Shown here piece by piece: positions 1 through 5,905 of a stretch of DNA of 7,517 nucleotides. Source of the stretch: Synechococcales cyanobacterium PMM_0073 (GTDB taxonomy: Bacteria; Cyanobacteriota; Cyanobacteriia; Elainellales; Elainellaceae); NCBI GenBank assembly GCA_949127695.1, contig CASBQH010000400.1, forward strand, positions 1 to 7,517, read 5' to 3'. Both the position numbers and the translations under genes were made by a program. Below the pieces are notes generated by a model. The model searched no databases. It saw only the letters and a program-made list of their open reading frames with translations, and had not been told where the DNA came from. The stretch's first letter is position 1, and every line of letters starts with the position of its first letter.

Positions 1-176
1 AGGCTGGCGATTTGAGCAGCGGATAGATGCGGCAGATCGTAGGTTTGCCGCCTATAGGTTTGCAGCCTATAGGTTTGCGACTCAAAGGGTGGCAGCGCTT
101 CAACCTCAGACCAAGCCCAGTGCAGCCGCGAATTGCCAATCATCAGCCCCAGCCAGGATGCCGCCATTGCTTGCAT
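1..176 (-). CDS. coaX: Type III pantothenate kinase, N-terminal part (runs off left edge)
   Basis: CoaX phosphorylates pantothenate in the first committed step of coenzyme A synthesis, in the cytoplasm. The minus strand is open from an ATG at 176-174 to position 1, giving 58 residues. They include WLGLMIGNSRLHWAW, which matches the N-terminal nucleotide-binding motif (D-x-G-N-[ST]-R) of type III kinases in the form I recall from cyanobacteria, and later DLPHLSAAQI, which also resembles cyanobacterial CoaX. An in-frame TGA at 197-195 limits the start to ATG 176 or ATG 167; neither has a clear Shine-Dalgarno sequence. The usual motif Asp is Met here; I believe this is common in cyanobacterial homologues but cannot check. 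Residues 34-48 contain three QTY repeats from a 15-bp tandem DNA repeat. The kinase core and catalytic residues lie outside the window. The gene is divergent from the debranching enzyme gene, 114 bp away. Confidence 0.8.
   Translation of the reverse strand, partial: MQAMAASWLGLMIGNSRLHWAWSEVEALPPFESQTYRLQTYRRQTYDLPHLSAAQIAS
41..79 (-). repeat. 15-bp in-frame tandem repeat inside coaX, about 2.6 copies
   Basis: On the plus strand AGGTTTGCCGCCTAT (41-55) is followed by AGGTTTGCAGCCTAT (56-70), with one mismatch, and then the partial copy AGGTTTGCG (71-79). The period is 15 bp, so each copy adds five residues. Read on the minus strand the region encodes QTYRL, QTYRR and QTYD in series. It lies after the N-terminal nucleotide-binding motif of CoaX, in what is probably a surface linker, and the frame is kept. 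Confidence 0.85.
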
Positions 177-196
177 TAAACTTTTAGCCCAGTCTC

Positions 197-224
197 AGGC
201 TGAATCTTAGGCTGGTCTCAGCCT
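197..224. repeat. Repeated AGGCTG with a short hairpin in the coaX / debranching enzyme spacer
   Basis: AGGCTG occurs at 197-202 and 209-214, and the second copy pairs with CAGCCT at 219-224 across a 4-base loop, giving a 6-bp perfect stem. It lies in the 114-bp spacer between two divergent genes, where both promoters must sit. No T-tract follows, so it is not a terminator. It could be an operator or chance; I saw no convincing -10/-35 pair for either gene. Confidence 0.35.
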
Positions 225-290
225 TGCTGCCCCAGTATCCGATATCTTTAGCATCACGGTATTCTAATAGCATAGCGCCGCTGGTTTTTC

Positions 291-2312
291 ATGAGCATTG
301 GATTTGGCCGGGAAATTTGCGGAGATTACGAGATTGCCGCAGCGCGTGAATGGCTCGTGACCAACGGGATTGGCGGCTACGGCTCCGGCACTGTAGCAGG
401 CGCTTTGACCCGCCGCTATCACGGCCTGCTGATCGCCGCGCTCCAGCCGCCGCTAGGCCGTACCCTAATGCTGACCAAGCTCGAAGAAATCCTGCATTAT
501 GACCAGCAGGTTTACGCCCTCAGCAGCAACCGCTGGGCGGATGGCCAAATTGAGCCGCAGGGCTATCGGCAGATTGAACATTTCAGATTGGAAGGTGCTG
601 TGCCCACCTGGCGGTTTGCCTGTGCCGATGCGCTCCTAGAAAAGCGAATTTGGATGCAGCATGGCGCAAACACAACCTACGTGCAGTATCATCTCCAGCG
701 TGCCAGCCAGCCCGTGGCGCTGTTAATTAAGGCATTGGTCAACTACCGCGATCATCACGGCGGCATTCGCAGCTGGGGCTGGCAGATGGCGGTGGATCGC
801 GTCGCATCAGGCGTGAAGGTGCTCTCAACACCTGACGCCATGCCGCTCTATCTGCTCAGCAATCGCGCTGCACTGCTGACGCTGCATGACTGGTACTACC
901 AGTTTGATCTGGCCAGAGAGCGCTGTCGGGGACTACCTGACCGCGAAGACCACCTGCATGTGGCCACCTTTCACCTGACGCTACAGCCCGGAGAATCGCT
1001 AACCGTAGTAGCCAGCACGGAGCCAAATCCAGAGCTAGAGGGCGAAATCACGCTGAAGCAGCGGCAGCTCTATGAGCAAAAGCTGCTGAATTTCTGGCGC
1101 ACCAGCCGCCCGCTGGACAGCAAAGAGCCTGCGCCCTGGCTAAATCAGCTGGTGTTGGCCGCCGATCAGTTTATTGTGAGTCGGCGGGTGAGCTTGGCCA
1201 AGCTAGAACCCGCTGAACCGGAGAGTGAAGCAGATATTTTAGTCGGCAAGACGATCATTGCCGGATATCCCTGGTTTAGCGACTGGGGGCGCGACACGAT
1301 GATCAGCCTGCCCGGTTTGACGCTCTCCACCGGACGCTCCGAGATTGCCCGCTTAATTTTGCGTACCTTTGCTCAATATGTCGATCAAGGAATGCTGCCC
1401 AATCGCTTTCCAGACGTGGGCGAACTGCCAGAATATAACACCGTCGATGCGACGCTCTGGTACTTTGAAGCGATTCAGCACTATTACACAGCCACTCAAG
1501 ACGACGATCTGCTGAGCGAGCTGTTTCCCATTCTGGCTGAAATCATCGACTGGCACTGTCGCGGCACGCGCTACAACATTCACCTTGATCCAGCCGATGG
1601 CCTGCTTTACGCGGGCGAACCCGGCCTTCAGCTCACCTGGATGGATGCCAAAATTGGCGATTGGGTCGTCACACCGCGCGTTGGCAAAGCAGTTGAAATT
1701 AACGCCCTCTGGTATAACGCCCTTCGCACCATGGCCAGATTTGCCCGAATGCTGGGCAGGCCACATCAGGAATACGAAGCAATTGCCGACCGGACGCTGG
1801 CACGGTTCGCGCGGTTTTGGAACTCGGAGCTGGGCTACTGCTACGATTTGCTGGATACCCCTACAGGCGATGACGCCAGCCTGCGCCCCAACCAGATTTT
1901 CGCCGTTTCGCTGCCCGAAAGCCCGCTGACGCCAGCCCAGCAGCGCAGCGTTGTAGATACCTGCGGCAGAGCGCTGCTGACTTCCTACGGGCTGCGCTCA
2001 TTAGCGCCACAAGACCCAAACTATCAGGGGCACTATGGCGGCGATCTGCGGCAGCGCGACGGAGCCTATCATCAGGGCACAGTCTGGGGCTGGCTGCTGG
2101 GGCCTTATGTGCTGGCTCATCTGCGGGTCTATGGCGATATTACCCAGGCTCGACAGCTGCTGTCACCCATGTCTGACCATCTCCTGACACATGGCTTAGG
2201 CAGCGCTAGCGAAATTTTTGATGGCGACGCGCCGATGATGCCCAAGGGCTGCATTGCCCAAGCCTGGACAGTGGCCGAAATTCTGCGTGCCTGGATGGCG
2301 ACCGAACGGTAG
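291..2312 (+). CDS. Glycogen debranching enzyme (amylo-alpha-1,6-glucosidase, GH133 type)
   Basis: The enzyme probably hydrolyses alpha-1,6 branch stubs of glycogen in the cytoplasm, working with glycogen phosphorylase. The 673-residue product has the two-domain layout of bacterial and archaeal GDE proteins. The N-terminal domain (about 15-245) opens with WLVTNGIGGYGSGTVAGA and RRYHGLLIA. The C-terminal (alpha/alpha)6 barrel (about 285-670) has GYPWFSDWGRDTMISLPG (325-342), YNTVDATLWYFEAI, LTWMDAKIGDW, KAVEINALWYNAL, GTVWGWLLGPY and SEIFDGD (640-646). By analogy with the glucosidase site of eukaryotic debranching enzyme, D335 and E641 are the candidate acid and base; this is inference. The ATG at 291 puts the conserved N-terminal motif near residue 21, as expected, but has no strong ribosome site. 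No signal peptide is seen. Length is typical and there is no sign of damage. It is distinct from the GH13 GlgX debranching enzyme usual in cyanobacteria. Confidence 0.9.
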   Translation: MSIGFGREICGDYEIAAAREWLVTNGIGGYGSGTVAGALTRRYHGLLIAALQPPLGRTLMLTKLEEILHYDQQVYALSSNRWADGQIEPQGYRQIEHFRLEGAVPTWRFACADALLEKRIWMQHGANTTYVQYHLQRASQPVALLIKALVNYRDHHGGIRSWGWQMAVDRVASGVKVLSTPDAMPLYLLSNRAALLTLHDWYYQFDLARERCRGLPDREDHLHVATFHLTLQPGESLTVVASTEPNPELEGEITLKQRQLYEQKLLNFWRTSRPLDSKEPAPWLNQLVLAADQFIVSRRVSLAKLEPAEPESEADILVGKTIIAGYPWFSDWGRDTMISLPGLTLSTGRSEIARLILRTFAQYVDQGMLPNRFPDVGELPEYNTVDATLWYFEAIQHYYTATQDDDLLSELFPILAEIIDWHCRGTRYNIHLDPADGLLYAGEPGLQLTWMDAKIGDWVVTPRVGKAVEINALWYNALRTMARFARMLGRPHQEYEAIADRTLARFARFWNSELGYCYDLLDTPTGDDASLRPNQIFAVSLPESPLTPAQQRSVVDTCGRALLTSYGLRSLAPQDPNYQGHYGGDLRQRDGAYHQGTVWGWLLGPYVLAHLRVYGDITQARQLLSPMSDHLLTHGLGSASEIFDGDAPMMPKGCIAQAWTVAEILRAWMATER

Positions 2313-2365
2313 CTTTTGCTACAAATTCTGCCGCAGTCATAGAGCATCCTCTCTGAAACCAATCA

Positions 2366-2428
2366 AGGCTTTAGCCTCAATCCACTGCAATTAGCCGATA
2401 GAATGATTTGTGAAGTTAGGTTGCAACC
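2366..2428. repeat. Two short palindromes in the debranching enzyme / comB spacer
   Basis: The 240-bp spacer 2313-2552 holds a small inverted repeat, AGGCT-TT-AGCCT (2366-2377), and a perfect 10-bp palindrome, GGTTGCAACC (2419-2428). Neither is followed by a T-tract, so I do not call a terminator for the upstream gene. The palindrome lies about 125 bp before the comB start and could be an operator. No convincing promoter is visible in the spacer. Confidence 0.3.
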
Positions 2429-2552
2429 GAGCCGCGAATTTTTAGGAAATGCAGAATGCAGTTTTCCACTTTCCTGGCCTTTCCGCCTGATTCCGGCATT
2501 TATCAGCCTCGCTGTTTGATCTCTTACGCGCCTTAACGCACCCCTAACCCTT

Positions 2553-3296
2553 GTGAAAATATCTGTTTTTCATACGCCTGAGCTGACACCTACCGATAAT
2601 TTACCGAGCTGCGCCATTGCAGTCGATGTATTACGCGCTACAACCACGATGGCGGCAGCGCTGGCTGCTGGCGCTGAAGCCGTGCAGGTTTTTAGCAGCA
2701 TGGACGAACTGATGCGCGTCAGCGAGGATTGGCCTGCATCCAAGCGGCTACGTGCCGGAGAGCGCGGCGGCGCAAAGGTGGCAGGCTGCGATTTGGGCAA
2801 TTCGCCGCTCGACTGCCAGCCAGACTTAATGGCCAACCGTCGTCTGTTTATTAGCACCACCAACGGCACGCGCTGCCTCTCTCGGATTCAGAATGCCAAG
2901 ACCGTACTAACCGCCGCTTTAACGAACCGAGCCGCAGTCGTTAACTATCTGCATCACCATCAGCCGCAGACAGTCTGGATTGTCGGCTCTGGCTGGGAGG
3001 GCAGCTTCTCGCTGGAAGATACAGTCTGTGCAGGCGCAATTGTGCATCAGCTGAGCCAGATGTCTGGCGGTCATCCGCTGAGCGAACTCGCCGGAAATGA
3101 CGAAGTGTTTAGCGCGGTTGCTCTTTACAGCCAGTGGCAAGATAATCTGCTGGGGCTATTGCAGAACGCCACGCATGGTCAGCGGCTGCTGCGGCTGGAT
3201 TGCCAGGATGACCTGAAATACTGTGCTCAGACTGATATTTTAGATGCGCTGCCGATTCAAACTGAGCCAGCTGTGCTGAAGTTGCATCAGCGCTAG
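2553..3296 (+). CDS. comB: ComB family protein (probable 2-phosphosulfolactate phosphatase)
   Basis: The named reaction, removal of phosphate from 2-phosphosulfolactate with Mg2+, belongs to methanogen coenzyme M synthesis. Cyanobacteria make no known coenzyme M, so the true substrate here is unknown. The 247 residues cover the whole family length. Features seen: [12 protein letters not shown] at the N-terminus, [21 protein letters not shown] (20-40), [19 protein letters not shown] (67-85), STTNGTRCL (101-109), [20 protein letters not shown] (144-163) and a C-terminal [16 protein letters not shown]. The acidic and Gly-rich motifs fit the metal and phosphate site of the family. The start is GTG 2553; no ATG lies in a suitable place and [10 protein letters not shown] aligns with recalled family N-termini. 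There is no obvious Shine-Dalgarno sequence. No membrane segment or signal peptide. The stop overlaps that of the convergent pentapeptide gene. Confidence 0.88.
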   Translation: MKISVFHTPELTPTDNLPSCAIAVDVLRATTTMAAALAAGAEAVQVFSSMDELMRVSEDWPASKRLRAGERGGAKVAGCDLGNSPLDCQPDLMANRRLFISTTNGTRCLSRIQNAKTVLTAALTNRAAVVNYLHHHQPQTVWIVGSGWEGSFSLEDTVCAGAIVHQLSQMSGGHPLSELAGNDEVFSAVALYSQWQDNLLGLLQNATHGQRLLRLDCQDDLKYCAQTDILDALPIQTEPAVLKLHQR

Positions 3297-4246
3297 GAGG
3301 ACGAACCAGATGGAACCGAGAGCAGCGGCTGATCTGACTCGGTTCCGGTCCAGCAAACCCGGGTTAGGTTGGCCTCATCAAAGTTAACGTTGGTCAAATT
3401 GCTATGCGAGAAGTTGGCGTGAGCCAGATCTGCACCCCGAAAGCTGGTGCCCCAGCGAATCACCAGCGAGCGAGCGAGCCGCCGCATCAGCCGATGTTTG
3501 GGATTGCCCTGAAGCGCCTGCCAGCCCAGATAGGCGCTTAATAGCATCACCGCAGGCACAACTGCCACCATCGAAGTCACAATCTCAGTAATTGAGACAA
3601 TATAGCCAAAGACCAAAAGGTAGATTGCGGGAATCGCCAGCGCCGTTCGCAGGTCAAAAGCGCGAACGGTGGCCAGCGCCACAATCGTGGCAAAGACCGT
3701 CAGCGCCGTCACAGAAGAAGCAATTGTAATCGCCAGCCCAATTGCCGAAGCGACAGCAAAAGTGACCGGATGAATCAGCGTTGATAAGGCGGGCCCCACA
3801 ATGGCAATCGTCACTGCCACTCCAAACGCCACTGCAAATATGCTAAACCCAGCCACGATCCCTTCTAAGCTGGAGACCAGCGCAAAGCTAATCAAGATTA
3901 GCAAAATCGCCCAACCTGCCGTTACTTCTTCAAAAGCGGTTGTGAAGGCGCGCAGCTCTAGATTAAGCAAGGTGCTGACCCACCCAGCGGCGGCAGATAG
4001 GATCGCGGTGATCAAGCCTAAAAACAGCAGCAGCAAAATCTGCTGGCGGCGCTGGATTCCTGCCTGAATGCCAGTCAGGTTGGCGTTCTGAAGTGAAGCG
4101 TTTGAGAAATTAGCGCTGCGAAGATCAGCTCCGCTCAGGTCAATTCCTGACAAATTTTCGCCCACAAACGACTGGCCGCTCAAATCTTGCTTTCTGAAGT
4201 TTCGCTCACCCTGTTGATACAAGGCTAACAACTCTTGGTGTTTCAC
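3293..4246 (-). CDS. Pentapeptide-repeat membrane protein with a split repeat domain
   Basis: Function unknown. The 317-residue product has three parts. Residues about 17-60 are pentapeptide repeats of A(D/N)LXX type ([20 protein letters not shown] and neighbours). Residues about 69-245 are very hydrophobic, with roughly six membrane segments. Residues 268-298 are repeats again ([20 protein letters not shown] onward), followed by a Ser-rich tail. Basic stretches flank the membrane block (QRRQQ at 65-69; [10 protein letters not shown] at 250-259), so by the positive-inside rule both repeat blocks should be cytoplasmic and could stack into one solenoid. I start at GTG 4246 because TAGGGGCAGG precedes it at ideal spacing and [17 protein letters not shown] looks like the start of cyanobacterial relatives. 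A longer frame from TTG 4294 is possible but less likely. HglK of heterocystous cyanobacteria also joins membrane segments to such repeats, but not in this split form. Confidence 0.82.
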   Translation of the reverse strand: MKHQELLALYQQGERNFRKQDLSGQSFVGENLSGIDLSGADLRSANFSNASLQNANLTGIQAGIQRRQQILLLLFLGLITAILSAAAGWVSTLLNLELRAFTTAFEEVTAGWAILLILISFALVSSLEGIVAGFSIFAVAFGVAVTIAIVGPALSTLIHPVTFAVASAIGLAITIASSVTALTVFATIVALATVRAFDLRTALAIPAIYLLVFGYIVSITEIVTSMVAVVPAVMLLSAYLGWQALQGNPKHRLMRRLARSLVIRWGTSFRGADLAHANFSHSNLTNVNFDEANLTRVCWTGTESDQPLLSVPSGSSS

Positions 4247-4250
4247 AATA

Positions 4251-4260
4251 CCTGCCCCTA
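4251..4260 (-). promoter_or_regulatory. Shine-Dalgarno sequence that fixes the GTG start of the pentapeptide gene
   Basis: On the minus strand TAGGGGCAGG precedes the GTG at 4246. AGGGG (4259-4255) is 8 bases from the start codon, close to ideal for pairing with the 16S rRNA tail. The alternative TTG at 4294 has no comparable site. Confidence 0.65.
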
Positions 4261-4334
4261 AGTAGTGGAACTTCAGTAGGCACTCCTGATCCAAGCCTGA
4301 CTCTTGCTCTCACCCTGCCTAAGAAGCTGTTTTG

Positions 4335-4378
4335 ACTCAATTGAGTTGTGATGGTTCCGAACTGTGATGGTTCTAAAC
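4335..4378. repeat. 12-bp palindrome followed by a 16-bp tandem repeat upstream of the pentapeptide gene
   Basis: ACTCAATTGAGT (4335-4346) is a perfect palindrome. It abuts TGTGATGGTTCCGAAC (4347-4362) and TGTGATGGTTCTAAAC (4363-4378), which match at 14 of 16 positions. The block is 89-132 bp upstream of the GTG start. It could be an operator or, if transcribed from 4414, part of the mRNA leader. Confidence 0.6.
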
Positions 4379-4413
4379 GATGCCGAGTCACGAACACTTT
4401 ATAGTTGCTTCAC

Positions 4414-4447
4414 ATTATAGGTCGAGATCCAGTGAAATCAGTGAAAC
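4414..4447 (-). promoter_or_regulatory. Candidate promoter of the pentapeptide gene with a 9-bp direct repeat at the -35 region
   Basis: The minus strand carries a perfect TATAAT at 4419-4414. Just upstream, GTTTCACTG (4447-4439) and ATTTCACTG (4438-4430) repeat in tandem with one mismatch, covering about -23 to -40 if TATAAT is the -10 box. There is no good TTGACA-like -35 box, which would fit a promoter needing an activator. The predicted start near 4407 gives a leader of about 160 bases. Confidence 0.3.
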
Positions 4448-4510
4448 ATTGCAGTCAGATTATATCGTTTTATGTAAACAGAGATACAAAATTTTGCACC
4501 ACTTTACCGA

Positions 4511-4553
4511 TTGGCTGCTCTTAACCTCACAGATTGCTAAGTCTGTCAGCCAA
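4511..4553. other. Nested inverted repeat beside the psbA terminator
   Basis: TTGGCTG (4511-4517) pairs with CAGCCAA (4547-4553), and inside it ACAGA (4529-4533) pairs with TCTGT (4542-4546) over an 8-base loop, with an 11-base bulge on the left side. On the plus strand the structure sits 22 bases before the terminator hairpin. It may be part of a small plus-strand transcript, or a back-up structure for psbA read-through; neither is shown. Confidence 0.3.
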
Positions 4554-4574
4554 GCCGCATATTCCCATGCAAAA

Positions 4575-4605
4575 AGCGCCTCCATTTTCAGGAGGCGCTC
4601 TTTTT
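4575..4605. terminator. Strong bidirectional intrinsic terminator, mainly for psbA
   Basis: GCGCCTCC (4576-4583) pairs perfectly with GGAGGCGC (4591-4598) over a 7-base loop, and A4575-T4599 adds a ninth pair. Read on the minus strand the stem is followed directly by TTTTT, 28 bp past the psbA stop codon. Read on the plus strand it is followed by TCTTTTT, so it can also stop transcripts moving toward psbA and protect it from antisense read-through. Confidence 0.9.
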
Positions 4606-4626
4606 AGTTAGCCGATGGAGCTAAGC

Positions 4627-5709
4627 TTAACCGTTGACCGCAGGTGCCGTGATCGCCACAGGCGCTGACTCACCAGCCGCCAAGTCCAGCGGGAAGTTGT
4701 GCGCGTTCCGCTCGTGCATCACTTCCATCCCCAAGTTCGCCCGGTTCAGCACATCCGCCCAGGTGCTCACCACTCGTCCCTGACTGTCGATGATGCTCTG
4801 GTTGAAGTTGAACCCGTTCAGGTTAAACGCCATCGTGCTGATGCCCAATGCCGTCATCCAGATCCCCACGACCGGCCATGCACCTAGCAAGAAGTGCAGT
4901 GAACGGCTGTTGTTGAAGCTGGCGTATTGGAAGATCAAACGTCCGAAGTAACCGTGGGCGGCAACGATGTTGTAGGTCTCTTCTTCTTGCCCGAATTTAT
5001 ATCCAGCGTTCTGGCTTTCGTTCTCGGTGGTCTCACGCACTAGGCTGGAGGTCACTAGCGAACCGTGCATCGCAGAGAACAAAGCGCCACCGAACACGCC
5101 CGCCACTCCCAGCATGTGGAACGGGTGCATCAGAATGTTGTGCTCAGCTTGGAACACGAACATGAAGTTGAACGTGCCGGAGATTCCCAAGGGCATCCCG
5201 TCTGAGAAGCTGCCTTGGCCAATTGGGTAGATCAAGAGCACGGAGGTCGCAGCGGCCAGCGGAGCGCTGTAGGCGACGCAGATCCAAGGACGCATTCCTA
5301 AGCGATAGGAAAGCTCCCACTGGCGTCCCATGTAGCAGAAGATGCCAATCAGGAAGTGGAAGACCACCAGCTGGTAAGGGCCACCGTTGTAGAGCCACTC
5401 GTCGAGAGAAGCAGCTTCCCAGATTGGGTAGAAGTGCAGGCCGATGGCGTTGGAAGAAGGCACCACCGCACCAGAAATGATGTTGTTGCCATACATCAGG
5501 GAGCCAGCAACCGGCTCGCGGATGCCGTCGATGTCCACGGGGGGAGCGGCGATGAAGGCGATGATAAAGCAGATGGTGGCCGCCAGCAGCGTGGGGATCA
5601 TCAGCACACCAAACCAGCCCACATAGAGGCGGTTGTCGGTGGAGGTCATCCAGTTGCAGAAGCTCTCCCAAACGCTAGCGCTCTCGCGCTTTTGGTAAGT
5701 AGTAGTCAT
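4627..5709 (-). CDS. psbA: Photosystem II D1 protein
   Basis: D1 pairs with D2 in the photosystem II reaction centre in the thylakoid membrane and holds TyrZ, the QB plastoquinone site and most ligands of the Mn4Ca water-oxidising cluster. The 360-residue product is full length. All key residues are in place: TyrZ Y161; H190; cluster ligands D170, E189, H332, E333, D342 and A344; H198 for P680; H215 and H272 for the non-haem iron; F255 and S264 in the QB pocket. CtpA would cut after A344 and remove the 16-residue tail [17 protein letters not shown]130 marks the low-light type rather than the E130 high-light type. L158 replaces the usual Phe, one of three changes linked to microaerobic D1', but G80 and T286 are normal. 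This is therefore a standard, working D1, not a rogue D1 or chlorophyll f synthase. The gene is monocistronic, with its own terminator and a long AT-rich upstream region. Cyanobacteria usually carry several psbA copies. Confidence 0.99.
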   Translation of the reverse strand: MTTTYQKRESASVWESFCNWMTSTDNRLYVGWFGVLMIPTLLAATICFIIAFIAAPPVDIDGIREPVAGSLMYGNNIISGAVVPSSNAIGLHFYPIWEAASLDEWLYNGGPYQLVVFHFLIGIFCYMGRQWELSYRLGMRPWICVAYSAPLAAATSVLLIYPIGQGSFSDGMPLGISGTFNFMFVFQAEHNILMHPFHMLGVAGVFGGALFSAMHGSLVTSSLVRETTENESQNAGYKFGQEEETYNIVAAHGYFGRLIFQYASFNNSRSLHFLLGAWPVVGIWMTALGISTMAFNLNGFNFNQSIIDSQGRVVSTWADVLNRANLGMEVMHERNAHNFPLDLAAGESAPVAITAPAVNG

Positions 5710-5731
5710 AATGATTGCTTAATGATTGCTT
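5710..5731 (-). repeat. Perfect 11-bp tandem repeat abutting the psbA start codon
   Basis: AATGATTGCTT occurs at 5710-5720 and again at 5721-5731 with no gap, so the mRNA reads AAGCAATCATT twice and then AUG. The repeat takes up the place where a Shine-Dalgarno sequence would be, and none is visible. It may therefore affect ribosome loading, but no function is shown. Confidence 0.85.
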
Positions 5732-5758
5732 AAGTTGCAAAAGATTAGAAAATGTATG

Positions 5759-5777
5759 AAGCAAATTGGACTTGCTT
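5759..5777 (-). other. Hairpin in the predicted psbA mRNA leader
   Basis: AAGCAA (5759-5764) and TTGCTT (5772-5777) form a perfect 6-bp stem with a 7-base loop. If transcription starts near 5780, as the promoter-like element predicts, the hairpin would be at the very 5' end of the psbA mRNA, where a stem could influence stability. Confidence 0.35.
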
Positions 5778-5786
5778 GTACCTGAC

Positions 5787-5816
5787 ATCGTAAAAGATAA
5801 ACTGCGGCAAACTCAA
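5787..5816 (-). promoter_or_regulatory. Candidate psbA promoter
   Basis: On the minus strand TTGAGT (5816-5811) and TACGAT (5792-5787) are 18 bp apart and match the -35 and -10 boxes at 4 of 6 positions each. The predicted start near 5780 gives a leader of about 70 bases. Other weak -10-like sequences exist in this AT-rich DNA. Confidence 0.45.
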
Positions 5817-5828
5817 GAATCTATCGTA

Positions 5829-5846
5829 TTTGTAACCATTTTTAAT
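5829..5846 (-). promoter_or_regulatory. HLR1-like site (possible RpaB binding) upstream of psbA
   Basis: ATTAAAAATGGTTACAAA on the minus strand matches 14 of 16 informative positions of the HLR1 consensus (G/T)TTACA(T/A)(T/A)-N2-(G/T)TTACA(T/A)(T/A). The half next to psbA is perfect. RpaB is known to bind such sites at high-light genes including psbA. The site is 12 bp upstream of the candidate -35 box. Confidence 0.4.
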
Positions 5847-5905
5847 CAAGTTTTGTTGCGCTATGTTTACATCTATTTGAAAAGTTATTTTTGAATCTTG
5901 ATTAA
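5842..5905. repeat. 9-bp inverted repeat with 46-bp spacer in the psbA/gcvH spacer
   Basis: TTAATCAAG (5842-5850) and CTTGATTAA (5897-5905) are perfect reverse complements. Their centres are 55 bp apart, about five helical turns, so two bound protein dimers could lie on roughly the same DNA face. The psbA-side arm overlaps the HLR1-like site. Confidence 0.5.

Larger units (their letters stand above)
4247..4574. other. Gene-free region between the pentapeptide gene and the psbA terminator
   Basis: No credible gene lies here. The half next to the pentapeptide gene acts as its leader and promoter: a 12-bp palindrome (4335-4346), a 16-bp tandem repeat (4347-4378), TATAAT on the minus strand at 4419-4414, and a 9-bp tandem repeat (4430-4447). 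A second minus-strand TATAAT is at 4464-4459, with a TTGTAT 19 bp upstream. The half next to the terminator is AT-rich and holds a nested hairpin at 4511-4553. A 75-codon plus-strand frame (4380-4607) ends inside the terminator hairpin and has no recognisable protein features, so I do not call it. Confidence 0.6.

Noticed and set aside
1353..1929. Overlapping open frames inside the debranching enzyme gene on both strands
   Set aside because: The debranching enzyme frame is continuous and conserved through this part; the others lack protein features.
4244..4294. Longer pentapeptide protein starting at TTG 4294
   Set aside because: TTG is rare, the extra 16 residues do not look like the family, and the GTG at 4246 has a strong Shine-Dalgarno sequence lying within that extension.
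4380..4607. 75-codon plus-strand ORF left of psbA
   Set aside because: Its last codons are the terminator hairpin, there is no ribosome site, and the composition does not look coding.
4627..5709. Variant D1 such as chlorophyll f synthase, far-red D1 or rogue D1
   Set aside because: Y161, D170, E189, H190, H332, E333, D342 and the A344 cleavage site are all normal.
5144..5733. Long open frames antisense or out of frame to psbA
   Set aside because: They are shadows of the strongly conserved psbA codons; the Arg/Pro/His-rich products match no family.
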